From Metopolophium dirhodum (lineage: Eukaryota; Arthropoda; Insecta; Hemiptera; Aphididae), in contig NW_026869907.1 in assembly GCF_019925205.1 (NCBI RefSeq), positions 124,001-188,000 of the forward strand: DNA of 64,000 nt, given 5' to 3'. The notes under the pieces are model-generated. The model ran no database searches, was not told the origin of the DNA, and was given only the letters and a program-made list of their open reading frames with translations. Below, piece after piece: positions 21,991 to 34,806 of this stretch. The first letter of the stretch is position 1, and each line of letters starts with the position of its first letter. A program made the position numbers and the translations under genes.

Positions 21991-24900
21991 ACTATCTCAC
22001 ATTTTATAAATTACGTTTTTCATCAATGTTGGTACGTGGTTTTTCCACTAACTTCATTTTATGGCCAAATACAATATATTACAATTATTGTAAATTACAC
22101 ATTTTATATTGGATCCTGTTTGTGCGCAGACTTTTAGTAAGTATTGATTAAAATAAAGAGCTTTTGAATTTCAACGATAAATCAACGTTTAATATGTTGA
22201 AGTGTAGTAGGTACCTACTCCAAAAACATGTAAGACAACAGATTATTATAAGGACTGCTATGCAGTGTTGGATTTTTAAAAAAAGCCAAGTCGTATAGAA
22301 ATGTAATAAAATTATCCGATAAAAGAACCTCCGACGTTGTACATGTATATATGTATAGCGTGGTATGTATATAATATAGTATATACGTGAGCAACGCTAA
22401 TGGTATAAAATAAAAATAAAAAGGTTTTACTTTTCGGCAAGAATCCTTTTTGGAACCGCTCCAAAGGTGCGTGACTGGCCATCTCACCTGTGAGGTAAGG
22501 GTAAGGTAAACGAGATAGTAAACTGCAGTTGAAAAAAAAACGTTTCAATTCGTCGAGTTTTTGGCGCGAGCCCGGGGGGACGTGTCACACGTAAGCATGT
22601 ATTTGTGGCTATATGTGTATAATATAAGAGTGGGCATTAGCGGGAGGGGATGGAAAAGTTGGGTATGGAATGAGCAAAGACGAAAAGTTATATTGGATAA
22701 GTTTCCAAAACCGATTTTAAATTACAATTGCAAAATCCAGAACAACCCCGGATCATCCGATATATTTTATTTTTTGAGAATTCCTCGATTGTAATCGTCG
22801 TGTTCACCTAATCGAAAGATGAATAGGTGTATTTTATTTATATATATCTACATAATATTATATACACAACCAGATATTTTGTTTCAGAAATAAAAAAAAA
22901 TCGTCGATAAAGCTTTAGGTTATACAAATAACTTTTGAAAATTATAAACATTTACATTTTTACAAGGTAAATATGTATTCGTTTGATCAACAATTTGGAG
23001 GGCTTAAATTATTTTGAATTGAAATAATTTGAATTCATAAACTGTCATAAAAATCTCAAAATTAGTTACTGGTTTTATATTTATTTAACAAGCAAAACTA
23101 CAAAAATTAATTTGTAATGATAAAGATTTTTTTTCATACATAATTTTTATAGAATTTACGTTTTCTTATAGGTATACAAGTTTCGCTCCAGATAAATTAA
23201 ATTATATAATTAGTTATATTTATGCATATTATATTATGATGTTAATTATTTTCTTGGAAATAATATATTTTCGATTGAGTTTTCAAAAAAAAAATTAAAA
23301 TACGCATCACAAAATTTTAATTTATAAAATATGTAATAAAATATTATGTTCATCTTAATCATATAAATATCACATTTTAATATACAATGAAAATAAATAC
23401 AATTAATATGTATAGAAATAATGATTGCTATATTACAAGCAATAAAATATAGTCGCTATAAAGTTATAAATAAAAATAAAATGTATATCTTAGGAGTAGG
23501 ATTTAGTGACTTTTGTTTCTTCGTGTAAACGCTACAAAAGACTTTTGAATGAATTTAAATTTAGAAAAAAAACTTTTAACATAATTTTATTAAGCTATCA
23601 AAAGTCAAAACCTATACTATAGCACAAAACAAGTTGAATTTCGTTTTTATACAATCGATTTAATCGTTACCTATATAAATAATTTTTGAATTTTCCGTTA
23701 TTAAATCTAATATAAATAATTATTTAAGTATACGTCTTCATATAAAACTGCTCGTTAGTTGTTAACCTTGACGAATTGTGAAGATTGTATTGACGAGTAC
23801 CTACATTTATTTTATATCTGCATTAAGAGCTTTTTCAATGTTTCGGATAAATTTCCTAGTAAATTATTGTTTCCCACAGGCCATAATATACTTTTGGTTA
23901 TTTGATTATTACTTATGTCTAATAAAACCTAACCATTACTTATAAACCCTAATTCAAATGCATTTTGGCTATGGCAAATTCTAATTTTATTGACTGCTTG
24001 TAAGTTTTGAATTGTCTATACCGTTATATTGAATTTAAACTGCTATTATTGTGATTTATTATTTTTTAAAACCGATTTTTAATGGTGTTAATTTATAGTA
24101 CCTATAGATATTTTTAAACATAATATTATGTATAAAAAAAAAATACAATAATTTTTGCGTATAACTAGTATTTGATTTACATTGTTTAATGATAACGTTT
24201 GTTTGTCTAATATTCTAAATACCTAACAATTATATTCCTAGTCTCGAGAAAAAAAGTACATTGCATATTATCGATATATCATATTTTGTTTCTTCTCTTT
24301 TGGCAAAATGTAATCTACTGGCTTTGTAATGATGGGTGTCGTGACGTGCGCAGTAAAACAGAAAAGAAATCTCGTCAAGTGGTACATATGACAAGAGAAT
24401 GTTAGTGGTGTGAGAAATTGCTGTAAGGAACAAAAAAATATTTCGAGGAATTTTCTGGCAAGACTAGTGCCGGTAAATCGATGGTTTGATTTTGGCAACG
24501 AATCAAGCTCAAATTTAACATAGAACATAGGTTTTTGTCATTTACCGTCAGTTTTTAGAATTTCACGATTTATAATTTTCAAAATAATGATTTCAGGCTC
24601 TCACTAAAATATTTTAATCAATTCCGTTTCAATTAATTGTTTATATTCCATTTGGTTTGTTGTTTATTATGATATATAACTTAAATCTATGAATTGACGT
24701 TTGGTATTAATATATTATTATATTTTCATATTTATTTTCAAATGGAAAATCTATAACTTATACCTCAGATATTTCCCATCCTTACCTACCCAAACAAATA
24801 ATGGTCTTATGGTTTTGTATTTATTGGATTTGAACAATTTAATAACATAAATATAGTCTGATACAAATTACTAATAGTTTTAACAAATACTTTGGTTAAC

Positions 24901-27900
24901 ATTTAAACATTTGATAATCGTCATTCGTCACACTGTAATTTATACTATATTAACTATATTAAGTATACAAACTACAAACAATTCGATTTCGGTGTGAACC
25001 ATTTTAGTTGATTATAGCATACAATTCAAATTAATCAATTCATTACGAAAGGTTAAGGTTATAATTAATACAAGTGAAGAATAATATAAAAAAATGTTTC
25101 AAAAATTATTGAATGTTTGAAAAAAAGTAAGTCAATGATTAAAGAACATTTAGCACAGATCATATTGTTAATATATCATTGAGGACGTGAGTTGTCTTCA
25201 ACACATATATATGTGTATTTTTTGTGTCAATTGTCCATACTGAGGGTAGTATATAGCGAACGACGTTAAGGAGCTTTACATTTACCTTGTTCTGCTATGG
25301 ATCTTGTAAAAATTAGATCCGGCAGAAAACTTATTGTACTGTGTTTTATCTTAGCAATATACTTCCAGACATTGCGTATTACAAATAGTTTCTATTCAGA
25401 ATACAGTTTATATTCTAGTGCTATTGTATACAGTCGATCGACACCGCTCGAAATTATATTATTATTTATTTATTAAACCTTAAACAGCAAAAGGCGGACG
25501 GAATACCATATAGGTGCACCAGACGTTTTTGCTCATTTCGATAGGTAGGTAGCTAAAAGCACATTTTTTTTTATTTTTTGGAAGAAAATAATCTTAGAAA
25601 ACTTCTCATTTGAGTTGTCGACAGTTATACACACACATACCACATACTAACACGCCACTGATATCATAATACAGCTGTACAGGTATACTAATCAAATATG
25701 GGTGCATGCAGTAAATTTGTTAAACAAATGTCGTTACCAGCTATATAGATTATAAATCGTTAATAATGCTCAACACATTCAGAATTGTACTATTTATCCT
25801 AGTTGCGATAGTTGTATGATACCATGTTTTAACAATTGTTATAACAATATCATTATGTTGCGTTAGGAAAATATTAAATACTAAAAGTAATGATATTGGA
25901 TGAAAAAAAATGTGTTTATAAATACTATAGTTCGGGAATGTTGATAAAAAAAACTAGTAGTAAATAGACGATAAATAACACGATTAGAAATTAGAATATG
26001 AGTATACAGACGTGTTGTACTAAAAAAATATCTCATCCTACCGAAGTCTAGTTACACAACTAGTTACACATTATTAGAAAACTATATATTCAACGGTGTA
26101 TTGGTATTAATAATAAATAATATATCATTATATAAAGTATTAATATAATATTTTACTTATTTTAAGTTTTATGGATTGGATTTTTCATATATAACATTAC
26201 CAGGGTTGTCAATATATTATATTATATACATATATTTGTGTTTTAAACATTTTCCTCCAAAAATAAATAATAAGATAAAATGAATAAGTAATATTTGACT
26301 GGCATGGAAATAACTATACCTACTGTTATTAAACTTTTATCTTACAAACCTCGAATAATTTACTTTTTAAACTGGAACAAACCTATACATCTACCCTTTA
26401 ATAAGTAAAATATCAAAATGTGTACAAAGGTTTATAAATTTAAAAAAAAAAAAGGTTAATTTAAAAACAGTTCAAAAATAATATTTTATATTATTTTTGG
26501 ATTTTAATGAGTTATTTCAATAATGTATATAAATATTGACGTATCTTAATAAAAACAATATATTATATATTTTATTATTATTTCGCTTTAATATAAGAAC
26601 CTTCAACATAAAATATTAGTAAGGATATCGGTCTTAAAAGTATACACACACACAATATGTGCTGTTGTTGGTAACTTTTGTTCTAAAAAGCTATCCAAGT
26701 GTCATAATTTATTTAAAAATCACATTTTGGAACATAAATACATTAGATACATAGGCAACCATTTCGTTCAGATTGTTTTGTAATTATATAACTACTACAG
26801 TACTACCTATAGCTCGTTTGAGAAAAAGCAATTATAAATATCAATATAAAGGACATAATATTATGATTTTTTTTCTATATCTTGAATTATATTGTGTGCA
26901 AAATTCTATAATATATCCAATAGTTATCAATATACCTTGGTCAAAATAGTCCTTACTCCGTACAATATTATTGGATTATTTCAGGATTTAGATGGATTTT
27001 ATTTAGAATAGAAACCTAAATTATATTGTATCAAAAACTGGGTGATAATTTATAATTTATTAGAAAAAAATTACATCGTATGAATTTATAAAATTTTTGT
27101 ATGGTTTCCTCAAGTCGAGAAATGAGTATTCAGTTTGTGGTGTTTTTGTGTTCCTACTATGTAATGGAACACTAAAGTACTAAGACTATCGGTGCAAACA
27201 TTCTACGGGTTTATAATACACCGCGAAGACTTTGAGACATATTATTTAATAACTTGAGAAAAATCTCGAAATTCTGATTAAAAAGAACCCAAAACCAAAT
27301 AGAAATTTATAATTCCTTAACAATTAAAAAATTTTTTTTTTACGGTTCTATTTGAAAATGTATTATATAATATGATCAATAGGCACAACTGGTTCATGGC
27401 CGCTGTACATATAGTGGAGATTCCTAATGAGACATTGGATATCCGTAGTTGAGCCTAGACAGTAGATATTTTCTTAGTCTGTTAATAATCATTTCTTTTC
27501 CTATGTGTGAAAAATTGTTAAGCCTGTAGAATAGTAGATGGGTCTTATTTCATTAGTTCGTTTTGACCAAAATTGTATGAGCTTATTATTCCTTATAAAC
27601 TGAAATCATATAATTCTAATTAGGTACCTACATATTTTATTTGAAACTGAAAGATCGTAATCAAGGGCTGTTTTTAATTATGTTGTACATTAAGGTATTA
27701 TGTCTATTTAGCAATTGTTAAATATTTTCACAGTAATCTCTGACTGTTTAATACAACAGAATTAAAATATAACTTTGTTGTAACATTTTCTTTTTCTTTG
27801 GTTTAAACCCGTTTTATCGGATCAAAAGTTTGACAAAACCTGAACATTAAAAAAAAAAAAATCGTTAACTTTGTAATATTTTATACACATTTTGTACCTC

Positions 27901-29739
27901 TAAAGTTGTAATCTGTCTCAAACATTTATAAGCAAATTATATTTCGCGTAAAAGTTTAAATAAAAAAAACAAATTTTTATTTGAAATAATATTGTGTCAA
28001 CATTTTTTTTAAATTACTGACAATGTGGAATAGGTAACTCATAATAGTCATAATTATTACAGTCTTTAATGGATGTCATACTAGATTTTTTTGTTGATTA
28101 ATTACATAATCACTATTGTGTTTTTTAATTCAGAAGTTTTAATACTTTTCACTTATCATATTTATTTTTGTATTTTGAATAGTTTAAATATTTTACTATC
28201 TGAAGAGTAATACGTTTATAATGTATTGTAATGAATTATTTTTTGATAAGCTTTTAATGTGTAAACTAGTAGATGAAATTTAAAATAATTCTTATTCATA
28301 AAAAATAAACTTTTAATTTAATATTTGATAATTAAACATAAATTATTTTAGAATAATAATCTACTTTCAATTATGAAGTTAAACATAGAGGTAGGTTGAA
28401 ATTATTTTATAATTTAAAATCCCTAAATAGTGATAAAAAATCATAAAAAAACTATTATTATTTAATATTATAACGATAGCATGAACATTTCCATTAAATA
28501 TACGATTTTAATAATTTGTTCACATAAAAATAATCTTAATAATCACTTTGTATTTAAAATTTCTTACCGTGGTGGTCTTCGTACTTAACGCTGTTACTCG
28601 TTAAAAGAAAACGATACCTATCCGAATTAATTAACACATATGGAAGTCAATAAAGAAACGTCAACGAATTATGTATTTTACTATTTTATCGAATAATCAT
28701 TTAAGAACGTTTCTCATTTCAGATTTCCAACACGTTTGATCAAACCAGAATAAAATATCGTCGTACTAGTTTTTAAAATAATAACTATTTAGTTACAAAC
28801 ATGTAATATTTGTTTAATCAAAAAACAAAAATACACACACACACATAAAACCGTTATTGTGTTTAAATACCTCATATATTATATTAATATAATAATGTTT
28901 GGGCACCTGTGTTTTATATTACATTAAATGTGTGTCACATTGCCCGTTAACTCATAAGCCTTAAATTGACGCACATGGTATTTCCAGTTGGTTCAATATC
29001 CACGCATAGGATCGAAAGATTATGTATGGTAAAAATAAAAATTCCTAAAAAAACAAACAGACATGAGAATTATGATAACGTTGCAGCTGTGGGTGTGGTG
29101 CGCGTGTGATGTGAATAAAGTTGTGAATATACATATGAAGTACGCATGTAGGTACTGGTCACGATTTCGTTATTTATTCAAAAGGGAATAAGGCTAAACC
29201 GGTGACAAAAGTTTCAAGATGAGCTTTTACGATTTTCCAAACCTATTTTTAAATTCCAAACGCGACCCCATTTCAGCACTACAGGGTTATGTTTATATTA
29301 CATAGGTATACTTATAAAATATTTTTCACGGTAAACAAATCGGTAATACTATGCATATTGGGTATGTATTTTATAAAATTGTAAAATTAAAATATATTGT
29401 GTGTCGATATTGTATAGTTAAAAGCATTACATTTTACAATACTGTCATACTCTATAGGTATAATGATTACTATTTGTGATAATGTGCAGTATTTATATAG
29501 AGACTGCCGAATGAATGCTCCATATTATTTATAACCGTAGCGCAATAGCTTGTACTCAAAACAACAGGCTTAATTAAAAAAAAACAGGGAAAACATGTTA
29601 TACAAACAACATAATAGTATATAATACTCACAGACTCATTGAGCACTCTGAGTAAGTAGCATAGATAACAGAATATAATATACCTATCAGACATCGCAAC
29701 ATCCACACACGAAAAACTATTGCGTTATACAACACAGGG
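21991..29739. other. Intergenic, no gene recognised
   Basis: Nearly 8 kb of AT-rich DNA. Open frames at 22215-22487 (minus), 22561-22794 (plus) and 24230-24528 (minus) lack motifs and look like chance frames. The slightly GC-richer patch at 22430-22760 could hide a small exon, but no splice-consistent model emerged. Confidence 0.5.
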
Positions 29740-30295
29740 ATACATATATCACCTTCATTTGGGTACCGGGTCACACGGATATATAGAAGGCACGAAATGT
29801 CAGATAAAGCAGACAATTAAGTTGCACACCTAAAACAACAACGTAACAGCGTCGTAAATGTTTAGAAAACATCTCATAATATTCTGACATGAAAACACAA
29901 ATTAAAAACTTAATCCAAATAAAACGAACAACCCACTGGTTGAAACAACAGACAAAGAAACTAAAAACACAATTCATGATCGACAAAAACCCGAGTCTCA
30001 ATGGAAGAGAAAAACGTTTAATTGATCGTCTCCGTAAAGGCCATACAAGGTTTCCAACACAAATTTCTAATGGCCAGAAAGAGACATCCCCAGTGTGGTG
30101 TTATCATAACAGTTAAACATAATATAATAACAGAGTGCTATCAATATAATATCAATGATCTCAACAAATATAACATCCCACCTAACATGGACGAGCGGAA
30201 TTATGATTGTTAACTTTATCTAGGTAACTAACTTGTATGTTATTCAATGATATTTACTATAAAAAACCGCGAATAGCCTGTGTTGGATATTTTTT
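29740..30295 (+). mobile_element. LINE 3' fragment: RNase H end and tail domain
   Basis: At about 29755 the translation IWVPGHT is the RNase H WVPxHxG motif of Jockey/X-type LINEs, followed after a frame break by MSDKAD (the usual NExADxxAK segment). Further on, DRLRKGHTRF (about 30020-30055) and the H-T-ECYQYN region (about 30115-30150) match the C-terminal RLRIGHTxLTH and KHILxEC pattern. Several stops and frame changes make it non-functional. The 3' end AATAGCCTGTGTTGGA near 30270-30290 matches the usual end of this LINE type. Confidence 0.7.
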
Positions 30296-33169
30296 TTAGT
30301 TCAAGAAAAAAAATGATATGCAGTTATTTTAAGTATTTAAAATTGTCAAATAGTTTTTATTTAATTGTTATGCTTACTATCATAATGTACGCCATAAGGA
30401 AATTGCACCAATTTGTGAACATCTACGTTTTTTTTTTATTACCGTTTGAATACATTTACAACAAATACTTGGACGTAGTGACTCATAATAATAGTGACTG
30501 ATATAGACATTATTATGCATTATAAAAATATTTTAAAATATAAATAAGAAGAGTTTTATTTGACTAGAGTTGGTAACAAGTCACATTCCCGTCCGAAATT
30601 TTCCGTCCACTTATTTCCTCCGCCGGTGATACTTTATGAGCTTATAAGCTCTTAACATATATTATTTATAATTTTAGCATATGGTTTTATATCTATATTA
30701 TAAAATATCTTATGAGCAGTCATAAAAATATGTACCGAGCAATATAGATTTTATAAATTTATTTAGAAACATTTTACCATTTTCCGTTTTTATAGCAAAA
30801 TGTATAGTATAGGTACCATTGATATCCCTTGAACCAATTAGTACACAAAAGTCTATTGATTATGACATCGAATAAAAGCGAAAATGTTGAATTATCGGTC
30901 TGTGATACATTTTAGAATAATGTAAAAAGGCGTTCACCGTTATAGAAAAATTAAAACAATGACCCGTTCACAAGCAATTCTCGTGGAATTCGTACATCTA
31001 CGTGTCATTCATGCAACGAGTTAATGTGCGATCCACAATATATTAGTTATGCCGTATTATAATACATGTAATGACGCAGGTTGGAGATTCCTTAAGTCAT
31101 TATATCCCATACGTTGCATACAAAAGGATGGTGCTGGTATATTGTTCCTGAATTATTATTACAAGAAAAATGAAGGTGTACAGTCGGTGATTATGTTTTC
31201 CCGTAAAATATTCATTGGTTTAGTACGATAAGAAACTATTCTCGTAGCTATTTGACGATGATTTAATTTATGACCAATATTTGAAATATTTTGCATTACA
31301 GAACGTTACCGTAATGTTATAGCCGAAATAGGCACACGTAGAATAATAATGTGGTAGTATTAAAATTTCAAACGATATATCAGTATACAGTTTAAATACA
31401 AAATACCATGCAAAGCATTTTATTGAACAAAACAAATTAAATATAATTGTCGGTACGATATTATTCAATTGAATCGAACACGATATTATAATATACTCAC
31501 CTGATGAATTATAACAGAACTATTTGTTTTTTTTTCCAATTGGACTCCTCCATACGTTATCAACTATTTGTGGAACTATATTTGCAAACATAGGTAATTT
31601 ATTATTTATTATTAATTAATTAATTTATTTATTCATCTAATTTAGTTATTCGGGATTTATAATTTTACAAATATTACTTAATGTCATCATGAAATTTTGA
31701 GTTGTAAGTTGAAAGTATATAATATGTATAAATATCCAAATACGTTATAAAAAATTGTTGATATAGGTATTCAAAACATACGTTTTCTTTATTTATGTAT
31801 ATTATAATGCTACGATTGACATATATTTTCAATTTATTTGAAAAAAAAAATCGCTACCAAGCGAGAAAACAATCAACCAAGTCCTGATCAGCAGAGAACA
31901 TTTTATAGAACATACATAATAGTTTGTTGAAATGGAATTCTGAGACATGTTGGCTGACTTTGATATCGCAACTATTACAGCGTATATTAGAAGTCAATTT
32001 TACGATCCCTCTGTAAGCAACCGAGTTCTACCGACAAAACCGCAATAAAAGTTTTATTGCACTCGGTCGTATACGCTAAGGAGTGGTTCTTGAAATGAAA
32101 ATAACGTTAACCAAAAAAGGTTCGCATAGGTGTACTCATAAACGGATTATGGAAATAGCGAATGAACCCCTGTAATTATTGTCGGAGTTTGAACATAGTT
32201 TTAGAGACCACGGTTTCGGAATAAAACGACTTTAACTTTATCAGTGACTGGAAATGCACCCTTTTGTATAACCGTAAATCTTTATCGGTTGATTTTGTTT
32301 TTTTTTTTTTTTGCTGAATACACGGTCGAAAAACAAACTTATCAAATATTCGATGAGCATAACGACGCCATCGAGGACATCAAAGCTCGAAAATGACGTG
32401 GGTGTTATTTGAAGCTGACATTGGAATGATCATGCGTTTGGCCAGGGTACAGTCTCATTCGAATTGAATTGTTGGTGGGTAACTTTAACCGGGTATAATA
32501 AGTGAACCAAATTTTTAAATTATTAATCATGGCATTTTTCAAAACGATTCTGAGTAGATTAGTTTTCGTAAAATATGCAGATCTAGTTAAAGTTGTTCAC
32601 TGGAAGTAGTTTAAAAAAAAATTCGTTCAAGTTAAACTATTCGTCTTTTTTTTTTTTATTCCACTTGGAACATAAATATTAAATGTAACATTATTATATG
32701 TTTTCGAGTAATAATTCATACTTAAACTATTAAAGTTTGGTCGCTTCTTTCAAGTGCAATTACTAAAAATGTATATTTGTGATAATATAAATTATAACGT
32801 ATTTTTAGTAAATATCGTTGTAGGTTAATATTATTATGTTAAAAAGTAATACTAAAATAAATAAATAACAATTTATTTTTACATATTAATATATTATTAT
32901 ATAATTTACATTATTAACTACCTACTCGTATCCGAATATAGCAAAATCAATAATGAGCGGCGCGTATCATTAATATTATGCTTACATCGATGTCAAAAAA
33001 ATGACTTCGCAGATGATGCCGCAGGGTCAGAACAATAATATTGTAATGATGTATTATTCATATTTAAAAACGGATTCGCATTTGACAATCGTAATGACAT
33101 TATATATTATTCGAAACCTTATACATAATATTATACCACGTCGGCTCTTGGGCAGGTCCTACGCGGTGG
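30296..33169. other. Intergenic, no gene recognised
   Basis: No coding signal supported. The section 31850-32460 is less AT-rich than its surroundings but its frames are all interrupted. Confidence 0.5.
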
Positions 33170-33431
33170 TTCGCTCGACAATATTATTACCATGGCATTG
33201 CGTCGCGTATACACCATTTCACCTGCGCGTGCACTTGACGACTGGTTAAATGTGCGAGCACAAACGGACGCGGCCCGGAAAAAATAACGACGGCAGTATA
33301 ATCGATAACTATAATATTACAACACTATTGGCACCGAATTTTTCTCGGCATCGCGTCGTATAACAATATAATATAATATGTCACGCATCCAGTCCAATAG
33401 GCCTCGGCCCGCATAATATAGATTTAGGTCA

Positions 33432-33460
33432 ACGACGACGACGACGACGACGACGACGAC
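33432..33460. repeat. (ACG)n microsatellite
   Basis: A nearly ten-unit run of ACG, followed after CCGTG by two more units. Confidence 0.95.
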
Positions 33461-33809
33461 CGTGACGACGACGGGGGATGATAATATCGTTCCTGCAGCA
33501 GCCGTTCTTTTGCGTCTCCGGGAGAGACGCGCCGCGGTTATATCCAGCGTCTTTCGGGAGACGGCCATTACCGCGCCCCCAACCCGACCCACCCTACCAC
33601 GGTTACCGGGGTTCGAGCGGCGGTATACACCGCGGGACACGAATCTCACGCGTTATTTATACAGGTTAGTTGGCACGGTGTCAAATAGCCGGGCCCCCGG
33701 TAGTTTGCGCGCCATAAGGACGTACAACACATACATACACAAGCGGGACGATACTCGCGATATACAGCGGCTCTAATGGATAATCTCTTGGGCGCCTTCT
33801 ATACACCAT

Positions 33810-33817
<8 letters not shown>

Positions 33818-33840
<23 letters not shown>
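33818..33840. repeat. (CA)n microsatellite
   Basis: About eleven CA units directly before GCTCGCGCG. Confidence 0.95.
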
Positions 33841-34020
33841 GCTCGCGCGACTGTAATGTACGTACGCTAACGAATAACCTCCAACACTGCGGCGCGACCG
33901 ATATAGCTTTTATTGCACACTTAGGTTTATTTTATGGTAATCCTCGGCGGCCGATAGCGCGTGTAAACGGATTTTTATTATATCACGCCGCCTATGAGAT
34001 AGTTGTAATAGATACCCGAA

Positions 34021-34056
34021 ACCCACCACCACCACCACCACCACCACCACCACCCC
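34021..34056. repeat. (CCA)n microsatellite
   Basis: About eleven CCA units ending in a short C run. Confidence 0.95.
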
Positions 34057-34618
34057 CGTCGACGGGTAAACAAATTCGTCGAAATGTACAAAATCGAAAA
34101 CGAAATGCGCGATACCCATAAGTATCAGCCGCTGCAGCGCCGAGTCCGAAAACAAACCCACGAGAATAATTAATGATGTAATGCGCACAATTAATATCCA
34201 AAATAATAAAGTTCCTAGACCAAAAATCAGATATTATGTATTGAATAAAAAACCTGTTTGTATTTTTTATTGGGCAGCTGGTTTTGGTCCCGTTGTTTCG
34301 ACCTCAGACCGTCCATCCTTTGTCAAGATGATAGACCTTGAAAATGGGTGGGTTGAGACCACCCATCAACAAATATAGACTCACACTTAACCCATTCAGT
34401 AAATTAGAGTAATTATTTAGTAATGTAGAGCTCATAATGTTAATAATACATAATATTGGACGTTATATTATTTTAATCAGTACCATGTGCGTGTCATCGT
34501 CATGGCGATTCGTCATTTATACATTGTAGAAAAACATTCGACGGTACATATTAATAATATTATTACGTCAATATAATGAAATATTGTAGTATATGATTAT
34601 AGCGTGAGTTGTATTATC

Positions 34619-34806
34619 ATGTTGGTCACGTTTGTTGTAGTTCTAACGCTCCTCCCAGGGGGGGAATTCGTCGACGATAACATATTTTATGCGGATGGCA
34701 TAGAAAATATTGCGGGGGTAGGTGTCGAAGAAACTTGGGCTGACGAAGCAGTACTGGACGTAGCATTTTATTTAAGGCTACATAAGTTTAACGACTTCGA
34801 TCGAAG
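34619..34806 (+). CDS. Exon 1 of the EGF-domain gene
   Basis: Begins at the ATG of the signal peptide and ends CGAAG before the donor GTAAGC (phase 2). It encodes residues 1-62 plus two bases. It is rich in acidic residues after the signal peptide. Confidence 0.75.

Larger units (their letters stand above)
33170..34200. promoter_or_regulatory. GC/CpG-rich block upstream of the EGF-domain gene
   Basis: Base composition rises sharply here, with many CpG dinucleotides (for example around 33250-33300, 33510-33640 and 33840-33900), against an AT-rich background on both sides. The block also contains three trinucleotide or dinucleotide repeats. It ends about 400 bp before the ATG of the seven-exon gene, so it may hold that gene's promoter and 5' untranslated exon. 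Frames through it (33317-33649 minus, 33462-33776 plus) are repeat-driven (Val, Arg or Pro runs) and I do not call them genes. The regulatory role is inference. Confidence 0.4.

Noticed and set aside
30640..30653. Perfect palindrome GAGCTTATAAGCTC
   Set aside because: A single short palindrome with no supporting context.
33317..34201. Frames with Val, Gly or Pro runs in the GC-rich block
   Set aside because: Driven by the ACG and CCA microsatellites; no motif and overlapping on both strands.
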